A stretch of DNA of 36,060 bases from the NCBI GenBank assembly GCA_001791645.1, contig MGFA01000010.1, positions 1-36,060 on the forward strand, given 5' to 3'. The stretch's first letter is position 1. Every line of letters starts with the position of its first letter. Shown here piece by piece: positions 18,700 to 28,049 of the stretch. The translations under genes were made by a program, and so were the position numbers. The notes beneath the pieces are model-generated. The model was given only the letters and a program-made list of their open reading frames with translations. It did not search any database and was not told the DNA's origin. Source of the DNA: Candidatus Uhrbacteria bacterium RIFOXYB12_FULL_58_10 (GTDB taxonomy: Bacteria; Patescibacteriota; Patescibacteriia; UBA9934; GWF2-40-263).

Positions 18700-19833
18700 T
18701 TATTGCCGAATCGGCATGATGAGATACAGATGGTTATCCAATCCGTCCGGGATAACGACGCATGGATTCCCCACGTCGATCATTTTAAACACGACGCGTT
18801 CGGATGACATGGAATTCAGACCGTCGAGCAGATAACGATAGTTGAGCGTCACTGAATTCGGCTTTCCCGTGATATCCGCCCCGCATGCGGTCGTATTTTC
18901 GCCGCGCGTGGCATCCACGGCCGCAAGCGACGCCTGCTTCGTAACAGGATCGAACCCAAACACGACATCAAACAATCCCGACTTCGAAAAAAGACTCGCC
19001 GTCTTCACCGCCTTGATAAGATCTTCGCGGTCCAGCATGGCCTGCGTGTCAAAGTCCTTTGGAATAATCTGCCCGTAATCGGGATAATTCCCCTCGATCA
19101 TTCGCGAGATCAGTTCCACCGGCCCATACGTGAAGGCTGCCTGCGAGTCCGAAACGGACAACTCGATGGACGGAGGACTTTCCACGTCGTCACGAAAGAC
19201 GGACAAGATGCGGTTTACCTCAAGGAGAGTCTTAGCCGGAATAATGACCGAGTTTTCTTCTTCGATCGGGGACACGAGCGGGATTGTTCGCTCGGCAAGC
19301 CGATAGGAATCCGTGGCCGCGAGCGTCAGACGCCCCTCGCCGTTTCCAACCGTGAAGCGCATGAGTACCCCGGTTAGTTCCGGACGGGACTCGTTCGTTG
19401 CCACGGCAAACACAACCTGTGAGAGAGCCTCCCTGAAATCATTCGCCGGAATCTTATACGTTTTCGTCCCCTGAACGCGAGGGACCAAGGGAAACTCCGT
19501 GGCCGCCAACGCGTTCATTTTCGTTTTTTGGCTTCCGCAGGAAACTCGAACGTAATCCGCGTTCCCCTCGATGACAATCGCGTCGTTCGGCAACAATGAG
19601 ACATAGTCGTAAAACAACTTGGATGGAACGGTCGTTTCGCCGGTTTCTTCCAATTTCCCTCGCACGAGGCAACTGACTGCCATTTCCAAGTTCGTCGTCG
19701 TAAAACGAATCGTTCCACTCTCCGCCTTGATCAAAACGTTTTGAAGAATTGGCAAGTTAACGTTCTTGCCCGTGAGATGGCTTACGATCGATAGCCCTTG
19801 ATGAAGGTTGTCCCTCGTACAGGTCAGCTTCAT
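18700..19833 (-). CDS. dnaN: DNA polymerase III beta subunit (sliding clamp)
   Basis: MKLTCTRDNLHQGLSIVSHLTGKNVNLPILQNVLI; C-terminal LDNHLYLIMPIRQ. Confidence 0.97.
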   Translation of the reverse strand: MKLTCTRDNLHQGLSIVSHLTGKNVNLPILQNVLIKAESGTIRFTTTNLEMAVSCLVRGKLEETGETTVPSKLFYDYVSLLPNDAIVIEGNADYVRVSCGSQKTKMNALAATEFPLVPRVQGTKTYKIPANDFREALSQVVFAVATNESRPELTGVLMRFTVGNGEGRLTLAATDSYRLAERTIPLVSPIEEENSVIIPAKTLLEVNRILSVFRDDVESPPSIELSVSDSQAAFTYGPVELISRMIEGNYPDYGQIIPKDFDTQAMLDREDLIKAVKTASLFSKSGLFDVVFGFDPVTKQASLAAVDATRGENTTACGADITGKPNSVTLNYRYLLDGLNSMSSERVVFKMIDVGNPCVVIPDGLDNHLYLIMPIRQ

Positions 19834-20116
19834 ACCGTCATCATTATTATTAGAGACGTTTTAAATATATTCTAGTAACGACAGTAGGGAGGTGGATGAA
19901 GTGGATAAGGTTGGGATTATGAGTTAACCCAGCCTATATTTCCACGTTCACGATGTGGAGTAACGGTTTGCTACTTCCTGGAAGACAAGTGGATGGAAGC
20001 AGTGGTTGGGGTGAACACAAGATGTGTGCAGGTGTTATCCGTCGCTCGACCACAGGGTTATCCGGCACATTCTGCGGAGTCTTTCCACATGGGTTCGCAT
20101 GTGGAAAGAACTGTGG
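19834..20116. other. dnaA-dnaN intergenic region, oriC candidate
   Basis: TTATCCACT (minus, 19908-19900); degenerate TTATCCGTC (20035) and TTATCCGGC (20058); AT-rich TTTTAAATATATTCTAG near dnaN. Confidence 0.6.
20081..20108. repeat. Perfect 11-bp inverted repeat CTTTCCACATG-GGTTCG-CATGTGGAAAG
   Basis: Direct reading. Confidence 0.95.
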
Positions 20117-21526
20117 TTAAAGTGCGTACAACCGTTGTTTGATGAGTTCCAGGTCATGCTGGAGCTTTTCGTCCTCGCTTACGATTCCACAGATTTTATC
20201 GTAGGCGTGCATAGCCGTCGTGTGGTCTCTCCCGCCGATTTCCAACCCGATGGACGGATAGCTGGACTTCATCTCCTCGCGCATGAGGTACATGACGATT
20301 TGCCGTGGGAAGGCCAGGCGTTTTTCACGGCTCTTGCCGAGCAGGTCCTCGATCTGCAGGTCGAAATAACCGGCGACCGTGTGGATAAGCTGCCGCGCGG
20401 TGATTGATTTGCGCGCGGAGGCGGGTTGGAATGAGGAAAGGATCGGTCGGACGGAATCCACGGAGGGGATCATGTTCTTGAACTGGTGGAATGCGATAAT
20501 TTTGTTGAGCGCGCCTTCCAGTTCACGGACGTTGCTTTGCACGACGGTCGCGACATGATGGAGAATTTCCCTGTCGAGCGGAAATGACTTCTCCCGGCAT
20601 TTGGTATCGAGAATGGCGACGCGCGTCTCAAAGTCCGGACTTCCGACGTCCGCGAGCATTCCTTGCTCAAGGCGTGAGATTAGGCGATTTTCAAGGCCCA
20701 GAATCGCCTTTGGCGGCCGATCGGAAGAGATGACGATTTGCTTGTTTGTTTGATGGAGCTGGTTGAACGTGTGGAAGAACTCCTCCTGCGTCTGTTCCTT
20801 GCTCGTAATGAACTGAATGTCGTCGATGAGGAGAACGTCTACGGTTCGATAGCGATTTTTAAAATCTTTTGCTTGGCCGCTTCGTACCGCGTTGATGAAA
20901 TCATTGGTGAAACGCTCGCTTGTGACGTACAGGACCTTGGACGGCGGGTTCTTTCGAACAATCTCGTTGCCTATGGCTTGCAGCAGATGCGTTTTTCCAA
21001 GGCCGACGCCGCCATAGATGAACAATGGGTTGTAAACGCCGCCCGGTTGGGATACGACGGCCTGTGCAGCCGCGTGGGCGAGTTCGTTTTGTTTGCCGAC
21101 AATGAAGTTTTCAAAGGTATACTTGGCGTTGATTGAAAACTCGCCGAAGTTTTGTGTTGTGCTGTCCGGTTGTTGGCGATAGCTCGTGACGGGCTGAGTC
21201 TCGCGCGGAGCCTCTTCGCTTATCGATACGATGACCGGCTCATTGCGCTCATGGATGGGTTGTGACGTTCCCGAGGATCGTGCTTCAACCTTGTAGCAGA
21301 TTGCCTTCACGGTGTTGTTGGTGTGCGATTGCAGGCATTGGTAAATTTCCTTATGATATTTTTTTTCAAGCCATGCCTTTGTAAACATGTTAGGCACGCC
21401 GATAAATAGTTGCCCGTTGTCGAAGGAGACGATAAAGGTGTTTTTAAACCAGGTGGTAAAGTTCACCTTGCTGAGTGAGAGTTCCAGCTCGCCAAGAACC
21501 GCCTGCCACAGTTCGTTGGTATTCAT
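20117..21526 (-). CDS. dnaA: Chromosomal replication initiator DnaA
   Basis: NPLFIYGGVGLGKTHLLQAIGNE Walker A; LLIDDIQFI; domain IV IGLEIGGRDHTTAMHAYDKI. Confidence 0.98.
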   Translation of the reverse strand: MNTNELWQAVLGELELSLSKVNFTTWFKNTFIVSFDNGQLFIGVPNMFTKAWLEKKYHKEIYQCLQSHTNNTVKAICYKVEARSSGTSQPIHERNEPVIVSISEEAPRETQPVTSYRQQPDSTTQNFGEFSINAKYTFENFIVGKQNELAHAAAQAVVSQPGGVYNPLFIYGGVGLGKTHLLQAIGNEIVRKNPPSKVLYVTSERFTNDFINAVRSGQAKDFKNRYRTVDVLLIDDIQFITSKEQTQEEFFHTFNQLHQTNKQIVISSDRPPKAILGLENRLISRLEQGMLADVGSPDFETRVAILDTKCREKSFPLDREILHHVATVVQSNVRELEGALNKIIAFHQFKNMIPSVDSVRPILSSFQPASARKSITARQLIHTVAGYFDLQIEDLLGKSREKRLAFPRQIVMYLMREEMKSSYPSIGLEIGGRDHTTAMHAYDKICGIVSEDEKLQHDLELIKQRLYAL

Positions 21527-21579
21527 AGTGCGTGTGTCTCATCGACGATTTAGAAGCGACGCTCGTCATCTTAAATCAT

Positions 21580-21588
21580 TTATCCACA
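21580..21588 (+). promoter_or_regulatory. Consensus DnaA box TTATCCACA
   Basis: Exact match upstream of dnaA. Confidence 0.8.
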
Positions 21589-21764
21589 TGTGGGCAAGTG
21601 TACAGACGGTGGAAAGGATCTGTGCAGAAGGTGTGGGTATGGTTGATAAATTGGGGACGGTATGATAGGGTTGTCTCGGAATGACAGTTGGGTGCTGGTC
21701 AATTGATCAGATACTCAAAAATCATCTGTATATCTGTAAAAATAGTAATCAGTGACAATTCTCT

Positions 21765-21917
21765 ATGCCGAAGCGAACGCACCAACCAAAAAAGGCCCGT
21801 CGTGCGAAGGTACATGGGTTTCGTTCTAGAATGAGCACCAAGGCTGGACAGAACGTTCTCAAGCGACGTCGGGCCAAAGGCCGAAAGCATGTGAGTGTTC
21901 AGGCGAAGAAGAAGTAA
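21765..21917 (+). CDS. rpmH: 50S ribosomal protein L34
   Basis: [50 protein letters not shown]; below the ORF-track length cutoff. Confidence 0.97.
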   Translation: MPKRTHQPKKARRAKVHGFRSRMSTKAGQNVLKRRRAKGRKHVSVQAKKK

Positions 21918-21938
21918 GAGAAAGCCTGCTTCTCCGCT

Positions 21939-22277
21939 ATGTTACCCAGTCCGAATCGATTGCGTCTCGATAAAGACATCAAAGCGCTCTTTGCCAAAGG
22001 CAAGGGCGTGTTTGATGTCTGGGTGGGATTCAAGTTTCGAAAAAACGACCTCAACGTCACGAGATTCGCGGTCGTCGTCGGGACCAAAGTTTCAAAGAGT
22101 GCCGTGGTTCGAAATCGGTTGCGTCGGCAGGTTCGGGAAGCGATCCGTACCCGTTTGTCCGATATCAGGCCTGGCTATGACATTATGGTACTCGTAAAAA
22201 AAGAGGCGATGGGGGCATCGTTCCAGGAGCTGGAGAAGCATGTGGTCTCCGGATTGAAAAAAGCGAATATTTTATGA
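21939..22277 (+). CDS. rnpA: Ribonuclease P protein component
   Basis: VVVGTKVSKSAVVRNRLRRQVREAIR. Confidence 0.95.
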   Translation: MLPSPNRLRLDKDIKALFAKGKGVFDVWVGFKFRKNDLNVTRFAVVVGTKVSKSAVVRNRLRRQVREAIRTRLSDIRPGYDIMVLVKKEAMGASFQELEKHVVSGLKKANIL

Positions 22278-22516
22278 GTCTTTCAAAGATCATCGTGCTT
22301 TGGACAATTCGGATTTATCAAAGCACCATTTCGTTTGACCATGGTTGGCCAAAGCGGTTTTACCCGAATGGGTATTGTCGTTTCTATCCGTCATGCTCCC
22401 AGTATGGCTACGAAAGCGTAGACAAGCACGGTGTCCTCATAGGAGGGATAAGAACGGTTTGGCGGATTCTCCGGTGCAATCCATTTTCGAAGGGTGGGCA
22501 TGATCCAGTCATTTAA
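22274..22516 (+). CDS. yidD: Membrane protein insertion efficiency factor YidD
   Basis: RIYQSTIS...CRFYPSCSQYGYESVDKHGVLIGG...RCNPFSKGGHDPV. Confidence 0.95.
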   Translation: MSLSKIIVLWTIRIYQSTISFDHGWPKRFYPNGYCRFYPSCSQYGYESVDKHGVLIGGIRTVWRILRCNPFSKGGHDPVI

Positions 22517-22544
22517 AAAACACCCGTTGCCGGGTGTTTTTTAA
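22514..22544. terminator. Bidirectional terminator
   Basis: TTAAAAAACACCCG-TTG-CCGGGTGTTTTTTAA. Confidence 0.9.
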
Positions 22545-22546
22545 GA

Positions 22547-22603
22547 CTATTCCTTTGGACAGGTGCATGGATCGCTGCCGCACGCGACGCATGTTTCATT
22601 CAT
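22547..22603 (-). CDS. Candidate 18-aa cysteine-motif microprotein MNETCVACGSDPCTCPKE
   Basis: ATG overlaps the DUF167 stop (ATGA); ends just before the terminator; CxxC...CxC. Confidence 0.5.
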   Translation of the reverse strand: MNETCVACGSDPCTCPKE

Positions 22604-22821
22604 ACATCTATAGATAGCTGTTTGACGCGAGTCGTTGCACCGCGAACGAGGCGGACGCATGATTTTGAGACGTTATAGTGTTCCGCGACAAGACCGATAA
22701 TTGCCTCATTTGCCTTCCCCCGTTCGGGAGGGGCCGTGACCGACGCTTTCGCCGTATTTTCATCGAGCCAAACGATCTCATTTTTTCGTGCGCCTGGTTT
22801 TGCGTGTATGGTCACGATCAT
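22600..22821 (-). CDS. DUF167/YggU-family protein
   Basis: MIVTIHAKPGARKNEIVWL...VTAPPERGKANEAIIGLVAEHYNVSKSCVRLVRGATTRVKQL. Confidence 0.9.
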   Translation of the reverse strand: MIVTIHAKPGARKNEIVWLDENTAKASVTAPPERGKANEAIIGLVAEHYNVSKSCVRLVRGATTRVKQLSIDV

Positions 22822-22825
22822 AGTG

Positions 22826-23629
22826 TTAGCGGGAGGCCGACCTTTTTGTAATGGCAACGATATGCTTATGAATTGCTGCGTTCGTCGCGACAAGGTCCTC
22901 GCTTTTTATCGTCCAGTGCTTCCCGCAATAATTCGATACCTTGCCGCCCGCTTCCTCGACAAGGAGCATTCCCGCGACCGTATCCCATGGCTTATTCCCC
23001 GTTAAAATGGTTGCGTCCGCCCTTCCGCATGCCACGCCGGCGAGCATATGGGCCGCGGACCCAAGTCGCCGAAAATAGGGCGTCTTTCGTTCGAGGGCAT
23101 AAATGATCCGTCCGTGGCGCAGGCGGTCATGGTCGCGATATCCGCGTCCTGCGAACAGCATTGCTCCGCGCGTGACGTCGCGTTCGGATACGCGGATCGG
23201 CTTGCCGTTGAGCCTTGCTCCCTTCCCGCGATCCGCCGTGAACAGTTCGTCGTGCAGCGGGTCATAAATGACACCGAGCATCGGGATTCCATTCTGGACT
23301 CGCGCGATCACGACCGCGAATAGTGGGATGTGATTGATGAAATTTGATGTTCCGTCGAGCGGGTCAATGATCCAGGTGAATCCGGCGCCGGCAATATTGG
23401 GAGCTTCCAATCCCTTTGATTCCTCACTTAAGATACCGTCATTCGGGAAGGCGCGGCTGATTTTTTGGATGATCGCGTCGTTGCTCGCGAGATCCACGAT
23501 CGAAACCGGCTCCCGGAATTTTTTATAATGGACATCCAGGGATTCCGCGGAGCCCTCGTAGGCCGCCATCAGAATTTTTCCGGCTTCGCGTGCCGCAAAA
23601 ATAGCAGTTTTTAATGGAGAACTGGCCAT
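22826..23629 (-). CDS. Inositol monophosphatase family protein
   Basis: LSEESKG; TWIIDPLDGTSNFINHIPLFAVVIA; PWDTVAGMLLVEEAGGKV. Confidence 0.93.
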   Translation of the reverse strand: MASSPLKTAIFAAREAGKILMAAYEGSAESLDVHYKKFREPVSIVDLASNDAIIQKISRAFPNDGILSEESKGLEAPNIAGAGFTWIIDPLDGTSNFINHIPLFAVVIARVQNGIPMLGVIYDPLHDELFTADRGKGARLNGKPIRVSERDVTRGAMLFAGRGYRDHDRLRHGRIIYALERKTPYFRRLGSAAHMLAGVACGRADATILTGNKPWDTVAGMLLVEEAGGKVSNYCGKHWTIKSEDLVATNAAIHKHIVAITKRSASR

Positions 23630-23630
23630 A

Positions 23631-24464
23631 TTATGATCGAAATTTTTTTAAAATGGCCATGTCTTTTTTTACGCCATCGTCCAACGGCGTCTCGAGAATC
23701 AGATCTAGTTCGCTCAAATTTTTATAGGCGACGATCGCCTGAAATCCCTTGATGCCAATATGGCCTTTCCCCAGGTGCTCGTGACGGTCCTTGCGTCCAT
23801 TGAACTCCACCTTTGAATCGTTGCAGTGCGACGCGATGAGTTTATTTATTCCGATAATCTTGTCGAAGCGCTTGAACGTGACGTCCACGGTCTCTGGCGT
23901 GCGCAGGTCATAGCCCGATGCGAACGCGTGTTGGGTGTCGAAGCAGACGCCGATCTCATCTCCGCGTTCCGTCCCGCCGATAAACGTCGCGATCTCCTCG
24001 AACGAATCCCCCATGACCATGCCCGCGCCCGCAGAAATCTCGATGAGCAACTGACACGATCCGTCATAACCGTCCATGATTCGATTGAGCCCGTCAATCA
24101 CCATCTTAACGCCCGCATCCTGCCCGACGTCCTTCGCGGAACCGGGATGAAACATGACCGCGCGGCATCCAAGCTTCGAGCCGCGTTCCAATTCCCCGCG
24201 AATCACGTCCACGGAACCCTGGCTAATGCGTCTTTCTTTGCTGGCAAGATTGATGAAGTAGGGAGCATGGATATAGGCGCGTTCGATCGCGTGTTCGCGC
24301 ATCGCCGCCTTGAATTTTGAGACGACCTCATCGGTGATCGGCGATGGCTTTCCTCCTTGCGGAGGGCGCGAAAACATCTGAAGGACCTCGCACCCAAGCG
24401 CACCCGCGTTTTTCGGGGCGTTCCAAACTCCTCCTGCCGCAGATACGTGCGCTCCAAATTTCAT
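23631..24464 (-). CDS. nfo: Deoxyribonuclease IV (AP endonuclease)
   Basis: MKFGAHVSAAGGVWNAPKNAGALGCEVLQMFSRPP; FHPGSAKD; CFDTQHAFASGYDL; ETPLDDG; start may be 24482. Confidence 0.93.
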   Translation of the reverse strand: MKFGAHVSAAGGVWNAPKNAGALGCEVLQMFSRPPQGGKPSPITDEVVSKFKAAMREHAIERAYIHAPYFINLASKERRISQGSVDVIRGELERGSKLGCRAVMFHPGSAKDVGQDAGVKMVIDGLNRIMDGYDGSCQLLIEISAGAGMVMGDSFEEIATFIGGTERGDEIGVCFDTQHAFASGYDLRTPETVDVTFKRFDKIIGINKLIASHCNDSKVEFNGRKDRHEHLGKGHIGIKGFQAIVAYKNLSELDLILETPLDDGVKKDMAILKKFRS

Positions 24465-24507
24465 ATGGGGCAACCGGTCCATCGTATGCTTGCGCGAGAA
24501 AATATGC

Positions 24508-24531
24508 AAAAAAGAGCGCCACGCGGCGCTC
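24508..24531 (-). terminator. Terminator of tig
   Basis: GAGCGCC-GCGT-GGCGCTC-TTTTTT on minus strand. Confidence 0.85.
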
Positions 24532-24594
24532 GTCAGCCTATTTATATTTTGGACCGCCTCGATGCCCATCATCTCGACATCGGGTCTCCGGCCG

Positions 24595-25884
24595 CTATTT
24601 CACCATGGCCTCGCGCAGCTTCTCGATCGCCTTGCGGTTCTTGAGCGTGTACTCGACGTACCCGCGGTATTCAGGGTCGTAGATGCGGTCGCGGGCTTCC
24701 TTGTCCTCGTAGCGCTCTGCGATCTGGTCGAGCGATTCTTCCACCTCGGCGTCCGTGATCTCCACGTTTTCATTCTTGACGATCTCCCGCAGGATGAGAG
24801 CGACCTTGATGCGGGTGAGCGCCTGGGGCGTGAATTCGAGCTTGAGTTCCGCGACCGTCTTCTTGATTGACTTCATGTATTCCGGGAATTCCATCCCCTG
24901 CTCCGCTGCTCCTCGCTCGAGCTCGTGGATCATTTTATTGATCTCCTCATTGAGCAAGAGGTCCGGGATGTCGTCGAAGCGGGATTCCTTCGCGAGCGTC
25001 TCGAGGATTTCGCGTTCCTGACGGCTCTTTTCCTCAAGTTCCTTTTCCCCTTGAATATTCTTTTTAAGCAGATCCTTGAGCGTGGCCATGTCCGTTTGGC
25101 CGAGCGCCGAGGCAAACGCATCGTCGAGTTCCGGATGTTCGAGGTTGTAAATTTCCTTCATGGCGACCTCGAACTCAACCGCGCTTCCCGCGAGCATTTT
25201 GCTAGTGTGTTCCTCTGGGAATGTCAGGGTAAAGGATTTTTCCTCTCCCTCCCTCATGCCGACGAGTTGTTCTTTGAAACCAGGCACGTAGTAGGACTCG
25301 GTGAGATAGATCACGTGGTTCGGCGATTGCCCGCCCTCCACTGGCACCCCCGCCTTCTTCATGTTCATGGACACCACGACCTTGTCCGCTTCGGTCGCGA
25401 CCGCGCCGGAAGCGCCGCGCGTTTCTTTGGTTTGCATGCGCTGCAAGTCGGTGAGCGCGAGCTCAATGTCCTTGTTTGTGGCGTCGTGTGGCTTTTTCCC
25501 GACGGTCAGCGCGTGCCAGTCCGCGAGCTTGGAAATCTTCGGCATGAGCGCGACCTCGGCCGTATACACGATGTCGTTGCCCGGCGCGAGCTTTTCAACG
25601 TCGATCTTCGGGCTGCCGACCGTTTCGATTTCATTCGAGGTCACGGCGTCCACGAACGTCTTGCGCACGATCGCCTCGAGCGCCTCCTCGTAGATTTTTT
25701 GTTCTCCGACGCGCGCCTTGACAACCTCAAAGCCGGCTTTTCCAGGACGAAATCCAGGGATGGACGTTTCTTCGCTCATGCGAAGAGCCGCGGCCTCGAG
25801 GAACGGAATCGCGTCATCGTGTGGGACGGTGACGCGGATTTTTAGCGAATTTTTTGGGAGTTGTTCGAATTGTACGTTTACCAT
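24595..25884 (-). CDS. tig: Trigger factor
   Basis: EETSIPGFRPGKAGFEVVKARVGEQKIYEEALE; PGFKEQLVGMREGEEKSFTLTFPEEH. Confidence 0.95.
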   Translation of the reverse strand: MVNVQFEQLPKNSLKIRVTVPHDDAIPFLEAAALRMSEETSIPGFRPGKAGFEVVKARVGEQKIYEEALEAIVRKTFVDAVTSNEIETVGSPKIDVEKLAPGNDIVYTAEVALMPKISKLADWHALTVGKKPHDATNKDIELALTDLQRMQTKETRGASGAVATEADKVVVSMNMKKAGVPVEGGQSPNHVIYLTESYYVPGFKEQLVGMREGEEKSFTLTFPEEHTSKMLAGSAVEFEVAMKEIYNLEHPELDDAFASALGQTDMATLKDLLKKNIQGEKELEEKSRQEREILETLAKESRFDDIPDLLLNEEINKMIHELERGAAEQGMEFPEYMKSIKKTVAELKLEFTPQALTRIKVALILREIVKNENVEITDAEVEESLDQIAERYEDKEARDRIYDPEYRGYVEYTLKNRKAIEKLREAMVK

Positions 25885-25893
25885 AATGGGGCG

Positions 25894-25922
25894 AGTGTAC
25901 GAAAAATGAGGGTATCCGTCAA
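25894..25922 (-). promoter_or_regulatory. Promoter TTGACG-N17-TACACT of tig
   Basis: Minus strand -35 25922-25917, -10 25899-25894. Confidence 0.5.
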
Positions 25923-25949
25923 CCCTGCGATCGTTTGTATAAAGAAAGA

Positions 25950-25972
25950 GCCGATCCGTGTGACGGATCGGC
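25950..25972 (-). terminator. Probable terminator of the GHKL ATPase gene
   Basis: GCCGATCCGT-CAC-ACGGATCGGC then TCTTTCTTTAT on minus strand. Confidence 0.6.
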
Positions 25973-25994
25973 AGCTGCGGTTCTCGCTCCCAGG

Positions 25995-28049
25995 TCAGGA
26001 AGCCTGGGGTCGCGAGATGTGTGCGTAGATCACCCCGGACTCCTGGACCATCTCCTCGACGGAAAGGCCGTGCGAAACGTGATCCACCACGCGCATGGCG
26101 ATCTGCCAGAGCGCGCTTTCAGCCCGCACGACATCCGCCTTTCCATCGAAGAGGGGGTGATCGAGGTTCAGGGTGATCGTGGACGCCTCCTCGCCCGGGG
26201 TCAGGTAGGAAACCTGTCGAAGGGCTTCATGATACCCGCTGTACATGCTGGCCGCCAGCATGTACCGACGTCCGTCGTACACGAACTCGAGGTCGAGCGG
26301 GGACCGTTGCTTGGGACGATCCCGAAGCCCTCGCTCGATCGACACCTTGGCCCACGCGTGGAAGTTCCCCGGATTGTTCCGGTCGAACGCCTCGATTTCC
26401 ACGAACCCTTCCGTGCAACCGGACGCCACGGACGCCCTGTGCGTGCCGTCATGCTCCAGGCGCACGTCGTGCGGTGCCCCGTCACTCTGTTTCTTGGCGA
26501 CTTGGATGACGATGTCTCCCGAGGTGCGGCGCAGCGCGCGCTCGTCGATGGACACGACCACGCGGTCGTTCGTGTCCATCCGGTAGATCGGCTTCGAGAA
26601 TGCGAATGGGATCTCGGGGACGATCCGTACCTTCACCTCGTAGAGCACCTGCGTGGCATCGGCCACGTTCCGCGCCACGAGCGTATAATCGTCGCCGCAG
26701 GCGGTACCAGCGGTGTACGTGCCCTTGGGCCCGCGCTTGGGCGTCATGGTTCCGCCGGAGTCCGAGTCATCCCAGACGACCCGAGTATCGTGATCCGCCT
26801 TGATCTCGATTTCGTATTGGTCGCCGCGCTCGAGCATGATGCTCGTACGGCGTTTGGTGACGCTCACGTGTCTGGTCGGACCGCCCATTGGGATGACGCC
26901 GGTCGCGGACTGGATGACTCCCGCGATGCCGCTCAGGAAGCTGGCGACGTCGCTCGTGACCGTGGGGCGCTCGTTCTTGAGTGCCTCCTGCACGCCTGGG
27001 AGCATTCGCTCGATGAGCGTGACCAGAGCGCCCTCGACGAGCTCCTCGTCTTCGCCTACGTCCGCGTCGAACGCCTCCGAGCTCGTTGACCGGTGGTCAT
27101 TGAGTCCGGTGACCTCGATGTAGCCCGAGAGACGCGGGTCCCAGAACTGGTCGAGCGGCGCGAGCAGCGTGCGGTAGCGCGTGTTGCGGCGCACCAGGCG
27201 GACGAACTCCTGCCAGGTGACGTAGGTACCGAGCGCGCCGATTCGCAGCGCGTCGATGCCGGCTTGACGGTTGGCCACCACGGCCACGTCCCAGGACATG
27301 TCGCCCACGCCCGGCACGCCAAGGGATTCCCCGATGATCGGTTCGCCCTCGATCCTGCGGGCGGCCAGGCGGTGAGACACGTTCTTTTCGTCCGTCACCG
27401 TGATGAAACGGTCGACGTTCGGGGCCAGGCACTCGGCCAGCTCAGCGATGAGCCTTGCAGGAGAGCGATCCTCACGCGTACTCACCATGGGCTTTTTTTT
27501 GTAGGTCTGGCCGTTGTCTGCGCCGAGACCGTGCAGGATGATCCTGGTTCCGGTCGCGCGAACGGGATGGTTTCCCGGCTTCGTGACGACTTCCCACGCG
27601 TCCGTATTCCCGACGCCGGTTCCGAACAGCCATTCCAGGAGCTTTTCTACCGTGACCTTGACGCGGTACAGCGTTCCGGGTTCCGGAACGGTTTCGATGG
27701 TCACGTACCTGCAGTGCCAGATCCAGGACTTGGATCCGGAACCCTTTTGGCCGCGCATCCCGCCCAGCTCGCGCGCGGCCGAGCGGCCGAGCGAGGTGAG
27801 GTAGCGGCGACCCTTCGCGTCCGCGCCGCGGCCCTGGTCCGTCACCTCGACGTTGATTTCGTCTCCGTCGTTCACGTATCGAACGGAGATTTCTGGCGAC
27901 GATCCGTTCACTCGCCAGTCGAGCCCGTTGGAGATGAGCTCCGCGATGGATCGAGGGAAGGAAAGGAAGGAACGAAGGATCTGGAACAGGACGTCGGGGT
28001 CAACGCCCGAACGAACGGCCTCGCGGCCGGAAGTGCTACTAGATTTCAC
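25995..28049 (-). CDS. GHKL (HSP90/MORC-type) ATPase with C-terminal Ig-like region
   Basis: SIAELISNGLDW (N box), VEVTDQGRGAD (G1), GMRGQKGSGSKS (G2); GTG start overlaps the upstream TGA (GTGA) with GAGGAGG SD; not the 29318 start of the raw ORF. Confidence 0.75.
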   Translation of the reverse strand: MKSSSTSGREAVRSGVDPDVLFQILRSFLSFPRSIAELISNGLDWRVNGSSPEISVRYVNDGDEINVEVTDQGRGADAKGRRYLTSLGRSAARELGGMRGQKGSGSKSWIWHCRYVTIETVPEPGTLYRVKVTVEKLLEWLFGTGVGNTDAWEVVTKPGNHPVRATGTRIILHGLGADNGQTYKKKPMVSTREDRSPARLIAELAECLAPNVDRFITVTDEKNVSHRLAARRIEGEPIIGESLGVPGVGDMSWDVAVVANRQAGIDALRIGALGTYVTWQEFVRLVRRNTRYRTLLAPLDQFWDPRLSGYIEVTGLNDHRSTSSEAFDADVGEDEELVEGALVTLIERMLPGVQEALKNERPTVTSDVASFLSGIAGVIQSATGVIPMGGPTRHVSVTKRRTSIMLERGDQYEIEIKADHDTRVVWDDSDSGGTMTPKRGPKGTYTAGTACGDDYTLVARNVADATQVLYEVKVRIVPEIPFAFSKPIYRMDTNDRVVVSIDERALRRTSGDIVIQVAKKQSDGAPHDVRLEHDGTHRASVASGCTEGFVEIEAFDRNNPGNFHAWAKVSIERGLRDRPKQRSPLDLEFVYDGRRYMLAASMYSGYHEALRQVSYLTPGEEASTITLNLDHPLFDGKADVVRAESALWQIAMRVVDHVSHGLSVEEMVQESGVIYAHISRPQAS

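Noticed and set aside
20081-20108. Hairpin as a simple dnaA terminator
   Set aside because: No U-tract on either strand; kept as an origin-associated structure instead
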